Shown here: positions 8,973 to 17,996 of the stretch, in pieces | Layout: each line of letters starts with the position of its first letter | Position numbering within the stretch: position 1 is the stretch's first letter | NCBI RefSeq assembly: GCF_001424425.1 | Contig: NZ_LMPT01000001.1 | Coordinates: forward strand, 422,137 to 486,136 | Direction: 5' to 3' | Length of the DNA: 64,000 nt | Source of the DNA: Acidovorax sp. Leaf191 | Lineage (GTDB): Bacteria > Pseudomonadota > Gammaproteobacteria > Burkholderiales > Burkholderiaceae_C | Made by a program: the position numbers and the translations under genes | The notes under the pieces: model-generated | Databases searched by the model: none | What the model saw: the letters and a program-made list of their open reading frames with translations, nothing else | What the model was told of the DNA's origin: nothing

Positions 8973-9626
8973 TCAAACGGCTGCAGCGCCCTGGCGCGGC
9001 ACTGCATAAAAGCCCAGGAACATGTCCACCGCATCGCCCAGCACCTGCTGCTGCTCGGGCGCGGTGAGCGGCGCGCCGCCCATGGCCAGCTGGGGCCAGA
9101 AGGCGAAGGACTTGACCATGCCGTGCAGCTGGTGGGCAGCGTACTGCGGGTCCACGCCCGCGCGCAGCGCGCCGTCCTGCTGCGCGGCGCGGATCCAGCG
9201 GGGCAGGCCCTCTTCCTTCTCGGACAGGCGCGCCACCATGGCCCGGGCGCGCTCGGGGGTGTGCATCATCTCGGCCATCGCCACGCGCGACAGGTCGATG
9301 AAGCTCGCGTCGTTGAGCAGCTCCATCTTCTGGTCCAGCACCGCCAGCAACTGCGCGCGCAGCGGTTGGTGCGCGTCGTAGGCCACGTCGGGCAGCGAAT
9401 GGCTGCGGTCCCACAGGTGGTCCAGGATGGCGCCGAACAGCTCGTCCTTGCTGGGAAAGTGGTTGTACACCGTGCGCTTGGACACCTCGGCCGCCGCGGC
9501 CACGCGGTCCATGCTGGTGCCGTTGAAGCCATGTTCGCGGAACTCGCCAATGGCGGCCTGCACGATGGCCTCGCGTTTGCGGTCGGTCAGGCGGGTGGGG
9601 GCAATCACGGTGGCAGGCTCGGTCAT
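8973..9626 (-). CDS. TetR/AcrR-family transcriptional regulator
   Basis: The protein has 217 residues. Residues about 14-60 form the TetR helix-turn-helix with 'FREHGFNGTSMDRVAAAAEV' and the recognition helix 'SKRTVYNHFPSKDELF'. The rest is the helical ligand-binding and dimerisation domain. It is transcribed divergently from a lipoprotein-like metallo-hydrolase gene, and the 79-base gap holds a 29-bp palindrome, so it probably represses itself and the neighbour. The effector is unknown. Confidence 0.92.
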   Translation of the reverse strand: MTEPATVIAPTRLTDRKREAIVQAAIGEFREHGFNGTSMDRVAAAAEVSKRTVYNHFPSKDELFGAILDHLWDRSHSLPDVAYDAHQPLRAQLLAVLDQKMELLNDASFIDLSRVAMAEMMHTPERARAMVARLSEKEEGLPRWIRAAQQDGALRAGVDPQYAAHQLHGMVKSFAFWPQLAMGGAPLTAPEQQQVLGDAVDMFLGFYAVPRQGAAAV

Positions 9627-9661
9627 GGCCCCATTTTACACCGGGGAGTTTACTTTTTATA

Positions 9662-9690
9662 AAAGTGAACTACACTGTGCAGTGCACTTT
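9662..9690. promoter_or_regulatory. Probable TetR-family operator (29-bp palindrome)
   Basis: A 29-bp near-perfect palindrome starts AAAGTGAACTAC and ends GCAGTGCACTTT. Outer arms AAAGTG/CACTTT are exact and only a few inner positions mismatch. It lies in the 79-bp gap between the divergent tetR-like gene and the metallo-hydrolase gene, starting 36 bp from the first and ending 16 bp before the second. TetR-type dimers bind palindromes in just this position; the assignment is inference. Confidence 0.7.
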
Positions 9691-9705
9691 TCGGAAAAAG
9701 CACTT

Positions 9706-10842
9706 ATGCTTCGCCGTATTCCACGAATTCCCCGCGTCTTTCTCATCCTTACCGTCGTCACCGCCATGGCCTACAGCATCCTTTCCTGCACCTCCCTGCC
9801 GGCAACATCGTATGAACAGTCGCCCCAGCAGGTGGACGGCAAGTTCCGCAACGCCGCGCCGCGCCAGGCGCCGGGTTTTGCCAAGACGATGGGCATCATG
9901 TGGCGCTTCATGACCGACAAGCCCGCCGATGCGGTGCCCGCAAAGCCGCCCCAGGTGCTGCCGCTCACCCAGGCCGACCTGCTGGCCGCGCCGGACCTGA
10001 GCCTGTGGCGCCTGGGTCACTCGACCATGCTGCTCAAGCTGCAGGGCCAGTTCTGGCTGACCGACCCGGTGTTCTCCGAGCGCGCCTCGCCGTTTTCCTT
10101 CATGGGCCCCAAGCGCTTCCATGCGCCGCCCATCGCCATCGACGAGCTGCCGCCCATCACGGGCGTGGTGCTCTCGCACGACCACTACGACCACCTGGAC
10201 CACGCGGCCATCCTGCAGCTGGCCCCCAAGGTCGCACACTTCGTCACGCCGCTGGGCGTGGGCGACCGCCTCATCGCCTGGGGCGTGCCCGCGTCCAAGG
10301 TGCAGCAGTTCGACTGGTGGCAGGGCACCACCGTCGCCGGCGTGAAGCTGGTGGCCACGCCCGCACAGCACTTCTCGGGCCGCACGCTGTCGGACGGCAA
10401 CCGCACGCTGTGGGCGTCTTGGGTGATGCAGGCCGGTGAAGGCGCCAGCGCGACGCGCATCTTCTTCAGCGGCGACACGGGCTACTTCGACGGCTTCAAG
10501 GCCATTGGCGAGCGCTTCGGCCCGTTCGACCTGACCATGATCGAGACCGGCGCCTACGATGCCCAATGGCCCGACGTGCACATGCAGCCCGAGGAAAGCC
10601 TGCAGGCCCACCTGGACGTGAAGGGCCGCCACCTGATGCCCATCCACAACGGCACGTTCGACCTGGCGCTGCATGCGTGGACCGACCCGTTCGACCGCAT
10701 CACCGCGCTGGCCGGCAAGGCAGGCGTGCCGCTGGTGGCACCGGTAATGGGGGAGCGGCTGGATATCCGGCAGCCTGCGCTGTCGAAGCAGTGGTGGCGC
10801 GGGGCGGCGGTGGACGCAGGCGCGGGCACTGCAGCGCGGTAG
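9706..10842 (+). CDS. MBL-fold metallo-hydrolase, probable lipoprotein (UlaG/NAPE-PLD-like)
   Basis: The protein has 378 residues. The N-terminus has a basic region and a hydrophobic segment ending in 'AYSILSC', a possible lipobox, so it is likely exported and anchored to a membrane. The metal-binding motif 'SHDHYDHLDH' (HxHxDH) is followed by 'VATPAQHFSGR', 'FFSGDTGY' and 'LMPIHNGTFDL', the set of metal ligands in the NAPE-PLD/UlaG branch, which often hydrolyses phosphodiesters or lactones. The start at 9706 is preferred because it gives the export signal; the frame is open upstream through the operator. Expression is probably controlled by the divergent TetR protein. Confidence 0.85.
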   Translation: MLRRIPRIPRVFLILTVVTAMAYSILSCTSLPATSYEQSPQQVDGKFRNAAPRQAPGFAKTMGIMWRFMTDKPADAVPAKPPQVLPLTQADLLAAPDLSLWRLGHSTMLLKLQGQFWLTDPVFSERASPFSFMGPKRFHAPPIAIDELPPITGVVLSHDHYDHLDHAAILQLAPKVAHFVTPLGVGDRLIAWGVPASKVQQFDWWQGTTVAGVKLVATPAQHFSGRTLSDGNRTLWASWVMQAGEGASATRIFFSGDTGYFDGFKAIGERFGPFDLTMIETGAYDAQWPDVHMQPEESLQAHLDVKGRHLMPIHNGTFDLALHAWTDPFDRITALAGKAGVPLVAPVMGERLDIRQPALSKQWWRGAAVDAGAGTAAR

Positions 10843-10893
10843 CGGGTTAACTGCGGTACTGCGATGGCTGGGCCTGGCAACCGCCCGTGGGTG

Positions 10894-11922
10894 TCAGGCG
10901 CCCGGTACCGGGTCGCTGATGTCGCCCTGTCGCCGTCCGTCCTTGAAGAACTGCACGTTGGGAAGCAGACCATCCTCAAGGGTGATCAGCCCGAACTGGC
11001 GCTGGGCTGTCACAGGAATGTTGGCTGGGAAAAACCCGGCGAGCAACGGTGGAGCGAAATCCACTGCCGCCCCGGAGGCGATGTACTCGTGCAGCTGGCG
11101 CCCACCCTTTTCCGTCCATGTGGCCTTGCGATCAATCTCGTGGATGTCTCCGCTGAGCACGCGCACGTCATACGTTTCGGCCAACGCCAACAGCCACCTC
11201 AGGTCTTCGGGATAGTGCTTCCAGCCGTTGATCTCCCAGCCGTTGATGGTCGAACCGCTGGCCACCAGATGCAGCGCGTTCGGATGGTCGGCCATGCGCG
11301 CCTGCATCATGGCTTTTTGCTGGGTGCCCAACAGCGTCGGCCCGTCGCGCCACGAGCGCCCGTCCGTCAGGTGCAGCACCACCAACCCGGCAAACAGCAC
11401 CTCGCAGCGGTAGCCAGGCATGGCGTCGTTGAAGCGCACTTGCCCTCGCGGCACGCCGATGTTCTTGAGCACCCGCGGGTCCATCGCGGTGACTGGGAAC
11501 GGCGCAACACCCGCCAGTGCGTCGCGCCAGCACTGAAACAGATTGCTGGAGTAGACCGCGTGCTCCAGGTGGCTCAAGGCCTGCTGTTGACGCGCGTCGT
11601 TCCACAGGAAGTCGTGGTCATCCCAGATCGCGTAAGTGGCCAGTCCGTCTTGCTGCAGCAGTGTCCGAAACTCGGGCACTGCCAGTTGCTTGCGGTACAG
11701 GCGGTGCACATGCGCCGCAAAATCGCTTGGGTTCAGCAATGCGGGTTCGGTGACCATGCCGTCGGGCCCTTTGGGCCACGGGCAATCAATGTAGATCGAG
11801 TCGCCCAGCAACACCAGCACGTCGGGCTTGTGCCAGCCGATGTCTTCCCAGACGGGCTGGCGTGCGGAAAAAACCTCGGTCGACATGCACGAGGTGAACG
11901 CGATTTTCTTCAAAGTGGTCAT
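10894..11922 (-). CDS. PhoD-like metallophosphatase
   Basis: This 342-residue protein has the PhoD/alkaline phosphatase D core: 'IAFTSCMS', 'DVLVLLGDSIYID', 'AIWDDHDFLWND', 'HLVASGSTING' and 'RVLSGDIHEI'. These supply the Asp, Asn and His metal ligands of the family. It lacks the N-terminal domain and signal peptide of secreted PhoD, so it should be cytoplasmic. Its start codon overlaps the stop codon of the upstream MocR-type regulator gene by 4 bases (ATGA), which points to translational coupling. Substrate unknown. Confidence 0.82.
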   Translation of the reverse strand: MTTLKKIAFTSCMSTEVFSARQPVWEDIGWHKPDVLVLLGDSIYIDCPWPKGPDGMVTEPALLNPSDFAAHVHRLYRKQLAVPEFRTLLQQDGLATYAIWDDHDFLWNDARQQQALSHLEHAVYSSNLFQCWRDALAGVAPFPVTAMDPRVLKNIGVPRGQVRFNDAMPGYRCEVLFAGLVVLHLTDGRSWRDGPTLLGTQQKAMMQARMADHPNALHLVASGSTINGWEINGWKHYPEDLRWLLALAETYDVRVLSGDIHEIDRKATWTEKGGRQLHEYIASGAAVDFAPPLLAGFFPANIPVTAQRQFGLITLEDGLLPNVQFFKDGRRQGDISDPVPGA

Positions 11923-13463
11923 GCCGTCTTTCTGCGGTGGCGTGGCGGGGTGGACGACACGTTTGTATGCGGCGCGCGCACGTGTGGCAAGGACAAAGCT
12001 GCCACCACCCGCGCCGCGGCCACGATCTCGGCCTCGCTGTAGCCCGCATAGCCGAACAGCCAGCCGCGCCGGGTCGACTCCATCGCGTAGCGTGACAGGG
12101 GCGCCAGCATCACCCCGGCGGTGAGCGCGCTGCGGCTCAAGGCTTCGTCGTTGCTGCCGGGCGCGGTCTCCAGCAGCAGGTGCATGCCCCGGTCGCTGGG
12201 CGCCAGTTGCAGTGCGCCGCCGCTGGCATCGGCCAGCGCGTCAATCAGCACCTGCTGGCGCTGCTGGTACAGCTCGCGCATCTGGCGCAGGTGGCGCAGC
12301 AGGTGGCCTTCGGCGATGAAGCGCGCCAGCACCGCCTGGGCGTCGCCCGGCGCGTGCCGGTCGGTGATGGCGCGGGCCATGGCAAAGGCTTCCACCAGCG
12401 CGGGCGGCACAACCACGAAGCCCAGGCGCAGCCCGGGGTGCAGGGTCTTGGAGAACGTGCCCACGTACAACACCCGCTCCGAGCCCGGCAGGCTGCACAG
12501 GGCGGGCACGCGCTGGGCCTTGCCATCGTGCTTGCCGTACTGGAATTCGCCGTCGTAGTCGTCCTCCACCACCCAGGCATCGTGCGTGCGGGCCCACTGC
12601 AGCAGGGCCTGGCGCCGCGCCAGGTGCATGCACACGCCGGTGGGGAACTGGTGCGTGGGCGTGACCACGGCCATGCGCGCACCGGGCCACTGCGCGGCGC
12701 CCTCGGCGATGCGCAGGCCCTGCGCATCCAGCGCAACGGGCCGCGCCAGCACGCCGTGGCCCAGCAGGCTGGCGCGGATGCCGGGGTAGCCGGGGTCTTC
12801 CACCAGCACCTCGTCGCCCGCGTCCAGCAGCAGCCGGGCGATCAGATCGATGCCCTGCTGCGAGCCCGAGCACACCACCACCTGCGCCGCATCGCAGCGG
12901 ATGCCGCGCGACGCCCACAGCCACAGCGCAATGGCCTGGCGCAGTTGGGGGTCGCCCGCAGGGTCCAGGTACTGCGCGCGGGCGCTGCGCTGGCCGGGGC
13001 TGGCCTGGCGGGCGAGGCGGTCCCACAGCGCGAACGGAAAGGTGTCCACCTCGGGTGCGCCGATGCGGAACGCCCGCGCCGCCACATGCGGCGGCCGCCA
13101 GCGCGCCGCCGTCTCTGCGATGAGCTGCCCGCGCTTCGACAGCCCGCGCGGCGGCGCCACCAGGCCTTGCGTGGGCGCCGTACCCGCGGCCTGCGACACA
13201 TAGGTGCCGTCGCCCACACGGGCCTCCACATACCCTTCGGCCTGCAGGCGCTGCACGGCCCACAGCACGGTGTTGCGCGACACGCCCAGGCCGGCCGCAT
13301 GCTCGCGCGACGGTGGCAGGCGCGTGCCTGCGGGCAGCCGCCCTTGCTCGATGGCGCTGCGCAACTGCTCATACACCTGCTGGCGCAGCAGGCCCGGGCG
13401 TGGGCTGGATGCGGCTTCTGCAGCGGCGATGGAAGTCTTGGGATTGGCTCTGGCAACCGGCAT
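11919..13463 (-). CDS. MocR/PdxR-type GntR-family regulator with aminotransferase domain
   Basis: The protein has 514 residues. The N-terminal winged helix of the GntR family reads 'RSAIEQGRLPAGTRLPPSRE' and 'LGVSRNTVLWAVQRLQAEGY'. It is followed by a class I aminotransferase-like domain with 'VCSGSQQGIDL', 'VEDPGYPG', 'PTHQFPTG' and the PLP-lysine region 'GTFSKTLHPGLRLG'. MocR proteins sense PLP or an amino acid adduct and regulate a neighbouring gene. The ATG at 13463 has AAGGGG about 8 bases upstream; frames further upstream lack this. It diverges from an OsmC-like/PaiB-like pair and overlaps the PhoD-like gene, so both flanks are possible targets. Confidence 0.9.
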   Translation of the reverse strand: MPVARANPKTSIAAAEAASSPRPGLLRQQVYEQLRSAIEQGRLPAGTRLPPSREHAAGLGVSRNTVLWAVQRLQAEGYVEARVGDGTYVSQAAGTAPTQGLVAPPRGLSKRGQLIAETAARWRPPHVAARAFRIGAPEVDTFPFALWDRLARQASPGQRSARAQYLDPAGDPQLRQAIALWLWASRGIRCDAAQVVVCSGSQQGIDLIARLLLDAGDEVLVEDPGYPGIRASLLGHGVLARPVALDAQGLRIAEGAAQWPGARMAVVTPTHQFPTGVCMHLARRQALLQWARTHDAWVVEDDYDGEFQYGKHDGKAQRVPALCSLPGSERVLYVGTFSKTLHPGLRLGFVVVPPALVEAFAMARAITDRHAPGDAQAVLARFIAEGHLLRHLRQMRELYQQRQQVLIDALADASGGALQLAPSDRGMHLLLETAPGSNDEALSRSALTAGVMLAPLSRYAMESTRRGWLFGYAGYSEAEIVAAARVVAALSLPHVRAPHTNVSSTPPRHRRKTA

Positions 13464-13503
13464 GAATTGGCCCCTTGGTTGTGGCAATGCAGCCATAAAC
13501 TGA

Positions 13504-13526
13504 AGAACCATTTTAGAAACCATCCG
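13504..13526. promoter_or_regulatory. Possible MocR binding site (direct repeat)
   Basis: Two short direct repeats, AGAACCAT and AGAAACCAT, lie about 10 bases apart in the gap between the divergent MocR-type regulator and the OsmC-like gene. MocR/PdxR regulators typically bind direct repeats near their promoters. The repeats are short and the call is tentative. Confidence 0.3.
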
Positions 13527-13563
13527 GGCTGCCTGCGAGGCCCGGACCCACAAGAAAGATCCT

Positions 13564-14040
13564 ATGGCCGAGCACACCGCCACCATCGCCTGGTCCCGTG
13601 GCAGCGACGACTTTCTGGACAAGCGCTACCACCGCGCGCACAGCTGGCAGTTCGATGGCGGCGCCGTGGTGGCCGGCTCGTCGTCGCCGCATGTGGTGCC
13701 GCTGCCCTACTCCGACGCCGCGGCCGTGGACCCGGAAGAAGCCTATGTGGCCGCGCTGTCGAGCTGCCACATGCTGTGGTTCCTGGACTTCGCCTGCCGC
13801 GCCGGCTGGCGCGTGGACAGCTACACCGATGCCGCCGTGGGCACCATGGCCAAGGACGCGCAAGGTCGCCTGGTCGTCGCGCACGTGCAGCTGCGGCCCG
13901 TCACGCGCTTTGATGCCGCGCACGCACCGACCGCCGAGGTCCTGGCCGACCTGCACCACCAGGCGCATGCGGCGTGCTTTCTGGCCAACTCGGTCAAGAC
14001 GCAGATCGACTGCGCGCCCGTACTGGAAGTTGAAGGGTAA
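13564..14040 (+). CDS. OsmC-family protein
   Basis: The protein has 158 residues, starts MAEHTATIAWSRG, and has the OsmC/Ohr fold with the two redox cysteines in 'AALSSCHMLWFL' and 'HAACFLANSVK'. The family reduces organic hydroperoxides using these cysteines; this subgroup is distinct from classical Ohr and OsmC. It diverges from the MocR regulator gene and is followed after 10 bases by a PaiB-like gene, so both probably form one unit controlled by the regulator. Confidence 0.9.
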   Translation: MAEHTATIAWSRGSDDFLDKRYHRAHSWQFDGGAVVAGSSSPHVVPLPYSDAAAVDPEEAYVAALSSCHMLWFLDFACRAGWRVDSYTDAAVGTMAKDAQGRLVVAHVQLRPVTRFDAAHAPTAEVLADLHHQAHAACFLANSVKTQIDCAPVLEVEG

Positions 14041-14050
14041 GGAGCCTGAC

Positions 14051-14689
14051 ATGACCATTGCCAACCGCCAGTTCCAGGTGTCCGACGCCGCCGTCCTGCA
14101 AGGCCTGGTGCGGGACCAGCCCCTGGCCACCCTGGTCGTCTCGCACCAGGGCTCCCTGCACGTGAACCACGTGCCGCTGTACCTGGACCCCACGCGCGGC
14201 CCGCACGGCACGCTGGTGGGCCACGTGGGCCGTGGCAACGGCGTGTGGCCGCTGCTGCCGCAGCACGCGGTGGCCGTGTTCCACGGCCCGCAGGCGTATG
14301 TGTCGCCGTCGTGGTACCCGTCCAAGGCCATCGACGGCAAGCAGGTGCCCACCTGGAACTACGCCACGGTGCACGCCCACGGCACGTTGAGCGCCATAGA
14401 CGGCAACCCCGAGCGCCTGCGCGCCATCCTGCACACCCTGACCGAGGCGCATGAATCGCACCGCCCGCACCCCTGGCACGTGGACGATGCGCCTGCCGAC
14501 TACCTGCACAAACTTCTGGGCGCCATCGTGGGCGTGGAGCTGGCGGTGGAGCGGTGGGAAGGCGTCTGGAAGGTGAGCCAGAACCGCACGGACACGGACC
14601 GCGCGGGCGTCGTTCAGGGGCTGACGGCGGAAGGCACGCCGCAAGCGCTGGCCATGGCGGCGCTGGTGGAGCGAGGGCCGGGCATCTAG
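14051..14689 (+). CDS. PaiB-family FMN-binding protein (negative regulator type)
   Basis: The protein has 212 residues, the usual PaiB length. Conserved segments include 'LVVSHQGSLHVNHVPLYLD', 'GTLVGHVGRGN', 'AVAVFHGPQAYVSPSWYPSK', 'VPTWNYATVHAHG' and 'GVWKVSQNR'. The fold is an FMN-binding split barrel; Bacillus PaiB was described as a repressor of sporulation and protease genes, but most homologues are probably flavin-dependent enzymes. AAGGAG lies about 7 bases before the ATG. Confidence 0.9.
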   Translation: MTIANRQFQVSDAAVLQGLVRDQPLATLVVSHQGSLHVNHVPLYLDPTRGPHGTLVGHVGRGNGVWPLLPQHAVAVFHGPQAYVSPSWYPSKAIDGKQVPTWNYATVHAHGTLSAIDGNPERLRAILHTLTEAHESHRPHPWHVDDAPADYLHKLLGAIVGVELAVERWEGVWKVSQNRTDTDRAGVVQGLTAEGTPQALAMAALVERGPGI

Positions 14690-14697
14690 CCACTGTT

Positions 14698-14751
14698 TGC
14701 TATGACATTCATAGCATTTGGCGCTTGATAGGCAAGCGATGGGGCCTGCTG
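14698..14751 (+). repeat. ATAGC-hairpin dispersed repeat (copy B)
   Basis: TGCTAT, seven bases, ATAGC, then TTGGCGCTTGAT and GGCAAGCG. This is one of the clearest copies of the family. It lies just after the PaiB-like gene. Confidence 0.75.
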
Positions 14752-14781
14752 GGGTCTTCAAGCACCGTCGAACCCACCCAT

Positions 14782-14843
14782 ACCGTTCGGGCTGAGCTTG
14801 TCGCGGCCTTGCGCGGCGCTTCGGCAGGCTCAGCGTGAACGGT
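14782..14843 (+). repeat. 62-bp terminal-inverted-repeat element (copy 1)
   Basis: The element begins ACCGTTCGGGCTGAGC and ends GCTCAGCGTGAACGGT, so its ends are inverted repeats. Aligned with the reverse complement of 63315-63376 it matches at 53 of 62 positions by my count, with identical length. It resembles REP/REPIN or very short MITE elements. It lies in the gap between the PaiB-like gene and hom. Confidence 0.8.
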
Positions 14844-14919
14844 GGGGGGGGGTGGGTGCGGGGTGGTGATGGCAGGGCGCGACGTGCAGCTCGGCACCAC
14901 CCGCGGCAACCCCTCGGCA

Positions 14920-16329
<1,410 letters not shown>

Positions 16330-16370
16330 GGGCTTCTCCAAACGACTGCAAAACAATCAAACGAACAAAC

Positions 16371-16399
16371 AAAAAAACCCAGCTGCCAGAGCTGGGTTT
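16371..16399 (-). terminator. Rho-independent terminator in the hom leader (attenuator)
   Basis: On the minus strand the 10-bp stem AAACCCAGCT/AGCTGGGTTT with a 5-base loop is followed by a run of T. It ends about 40 bases before the hom ATG and leaves no room for another promoter, so it should act as a conditional terminator for hom rather than end another gene. Confidence 0.8.
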
Positions 16400-16436
16400 C
16401 ATTCACATTCGTCTTGGGGGAGAAGAGAGCGATCAC

Positions 16437-16480
16437 CAGGTGGCTGCCGAAACGGCCACCTGCGCGTGCTCAGGTGGCCG
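16437..16480 (-). promoter_or_regulatory. Mutually exclusive hairpins of the hom attenuator
   Basis: In the minus-strand RNA, segment 1 (16480-16471, CGGCCACCTG) pairs perfectly with segment 2 (16462-16453). Segment 2 (16462-16455) can instead pair perfectly with segment 3 (16444-16437, GCCACCTG). Segment 1 overlaps the last codons and stop of the leader peptide, so a stalled ribosome would free segment 2. The link from segment 3 to the terminator is not obvious by eye and needs folding. Confidence 0.6.
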
Positions 16481-16619
16481 CGGGGGTAATGGTGGTAATC
16501 ATGCGTGCACCCAGTGCCCGCTGTTCACCATTGGCCCGCATGGATGCGGGCGGCATCATGCCCATGCCCTGGAAGGCAGTGGCGCGTGCGTTGGTGAAGG
16601 GGATGGCGGTGTACGACAT
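16470..16619 (-). CDS. Candidate Thr/Ile leader peptide for hom (49 codons)
   Basis: A 49-codon frame starts MSYTAIPFTN and ends 'ARMITTITPAAT' just before the attenuator hairpins. The codons near the stop are Ile-Thr-Thr-Ile-Thr-Pro-Ala-Ala-Thr, closely like E. coli thrL, which is rich in Thr and Ile codons and controls a homoserine dehydrogenase operon. There is no ribosome-binding site before this ATG. The predicted transcription start lies within a few bases of it, so translation may be leaderless. In-frame ATG codons at positions 19, 21, 22, 27 and 40 are alternatives; the shortest would give a 10-residue peptide MITTITPAAT. Confidence 0.6.
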   Translation of the reverse strand: MSYTAIPFTNARATAFQGMGMMPPASMRANGEQRALGARMITTITPAAT

Positions 16620-16628
16620 GAAGTGCGC

Positions 16629-16659
16629 AGTGTAACGCAGCCGATCCGGGGGACGTCAA
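16629..16659 (-). promoter_or_regulatory. Probable sigma-70 promoter of the hom leader
   Basis: TTGACG (16659-16654) and TACACT or TTACAC (16635-16629) are separated by 18-19 bases. The start of transcription would fall at about 16620-16622, next to the ATG of the leader peptide. The -35 box differs from consensus at one base. Position and direction fit hom. Confidence 0.6.
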
Positions 16660-16775
16660 GTGTGCAGTGCGGTTCGCAAGTTACGCGGCTCCCCACCCGC
16701 AGGCAACCTGGTCCTGGTGGCTGTGCACGTGGCTTTCCATCCAAGGGTCGCTGGCGCTCACAAGGCCTGCAAGCG

Positions 16776-17425
16776 TTACTGCACGGTGAATTGGGGCCCC
16801 GCCAGCACGTAGCTGATCGGCATGAAGACGCCTGCACCGACGTACTGCAGTTGCAAGGCATCCTCTTGTCCACCCGAGAGGGAGCCTGCCACGCCGGTCG
16901 TCGTCGAGGACCTGCGTGAGCCTGCGTAGAGATTGCTGCCCGAATTGCCCGCGAGCAGCGTCAAACCGTCGCTGCTGCTGGCAACCGGGTTCCAGCTTCC
17001 TGCGCTCGCAGTTGATCTCCACGTCGCGCCATAGTCCGAGGACTCGTACAGTGTTCCCCCGGAGCTGGCCGCCACCACAAAACGGCCGTCCGAAGAGGTG
17101 GCGATCCCGCGCCAGTCGCGGGTGGCTCCCGTCGGCTGCCAGGAGGTCCCGTAGTCGCTGGAAGTCCAGATGGCTCCGGTGTCGACGCTGGCATACAGCC
17201 GTTGACCGTCGGCAGACGAGGCCACGCCCCACCAGAACTGGCTCGAGGCCCTGGCCACCCATGTGACGCCATAGTCGGTCGACACATACAGCAGTGCGCC
17301 GTTGGTGGCGGCTACCAGGACGCGCCCGTCGGAAGACGAGCTCACCGCGCGCCACGCGCGATTGCTGTCACGCGACGTCCAGGTGGTGCCGCCATCCGGC
17401 CTTTGTCCATTCAAAAATTTTGCCG
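16776..17425 (-). pseudogene. 5'-truncated BNR/Asp-box repeat protein (sialidase/YCF48-like)
   Basis: About 215 codons encode repeats of roughly 42 residues with the pattern 'SSDGR.LVAA...G.LY.S.DYG.TW' (for example '[13 protein letters not shown]', 'SSDYGTSWQPTG', 'SSDYGATWRSTA'), the Asp-box signature of seven-bladed beta-propeller proteins. Four to five repeats remain, followed by a short C-terminal tail ending 'LAGPQFTVQ'. The coding similarity begins in mid-repeat at about 17425 with no export signal or ribosome-binding site. Such proteins are normally secreted, so this is best read as the 3' remnant of a larger gene. An alternative is a short intact gene with a non-ATG start. Confidence 0.55.
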
Positions 17426-17540
17426 TACCAGGGCCGGGTGGCCCTGCAGCCGGGCGCAGGGATGCGCAGCGATCACCATCGCGTCGAACAGGCAACACAC
17501 AGACGGCGCACCACGCACATCCGGTGCGGGGTTGCGTACC

Positions 17541-17567
17541 GATGGACGAGATGGACGAGATGGACGA
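17541..17567 (+). repeat. Three perfect 9-bp tandem repeats (GATGGACGA)
   Basis: GATGGACGA occurs three times in a row in the 222-base gap between the BNR fragment and the acylphosphatase gene. A 9-bp unit keeps frame, but I see no convincing gene across it. Confidence 0.7.
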
Positions 17568-17647
17568 CAGGGCCTTGCGGGGCGCTGCGGGGTGGCCTGG
17601 CCTTGCGCGTATCCTTCATTCCCCTGCCGCACCCACAGCCTTCCCCC

Positions 17648-17968
17648 ATGCCCACCACGAACGCCGATCCTCGTCCTGATGACGATGGCATCACCCGCCA
17701 CCTGTTCATCCACGGCCATGTGCAAGGCGTGGGCTACCGCTGGTCCATGGTGCAGGCTGCCGAACGCCTGGGCGTGACGGGCTGGGTGCGCAACCGCCAG
17801 GATGGCCGCGTGGAGGCCTGCGCCTGGGGCCCGGCATCCGCCGTGCTGGCGCTCATCGAATGGGCCCACCAGGGCCCTGAGCATGCGCGGGTGGACCGCG
17901 TGGTGGTGGGCCATGTGCCCGATGGCGGCGAGGCGCCGCAGGGCTTTGTGCAGCGCGAGACGTTGTAG
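17648..17968 (+). CDS. acyP: Acylphosphatase
   Basis: The protein has 106 residues, with the family signature '[13 protein letters not shown]' containing the catalytic arginine, and '[18 protein letters not shown]' containing the catalytic asparagine. Acylphosphatase hydrolyses carboxyl-phosphate bonds such as that of acetyl phosphate. The ATG at 17648 gives an extra ten residues before the core compared with the ~90-residue norm. It faces the DUF72 gene tail to tail. Confidence 0.92.
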   Translation: MPTTNADPRPDDDGITRHLFIHGHVQGVGYRWSMVQAAERLGVTGWVRNRQDGRVEACAWGPASAVLALIEWAHQGPEHARVDRVVVGHVPDGGEAPQGFVQRETL

Positions 17969-17996
17969 CGCCCTGCTGCCGTTGTGGCGGCTGTGG

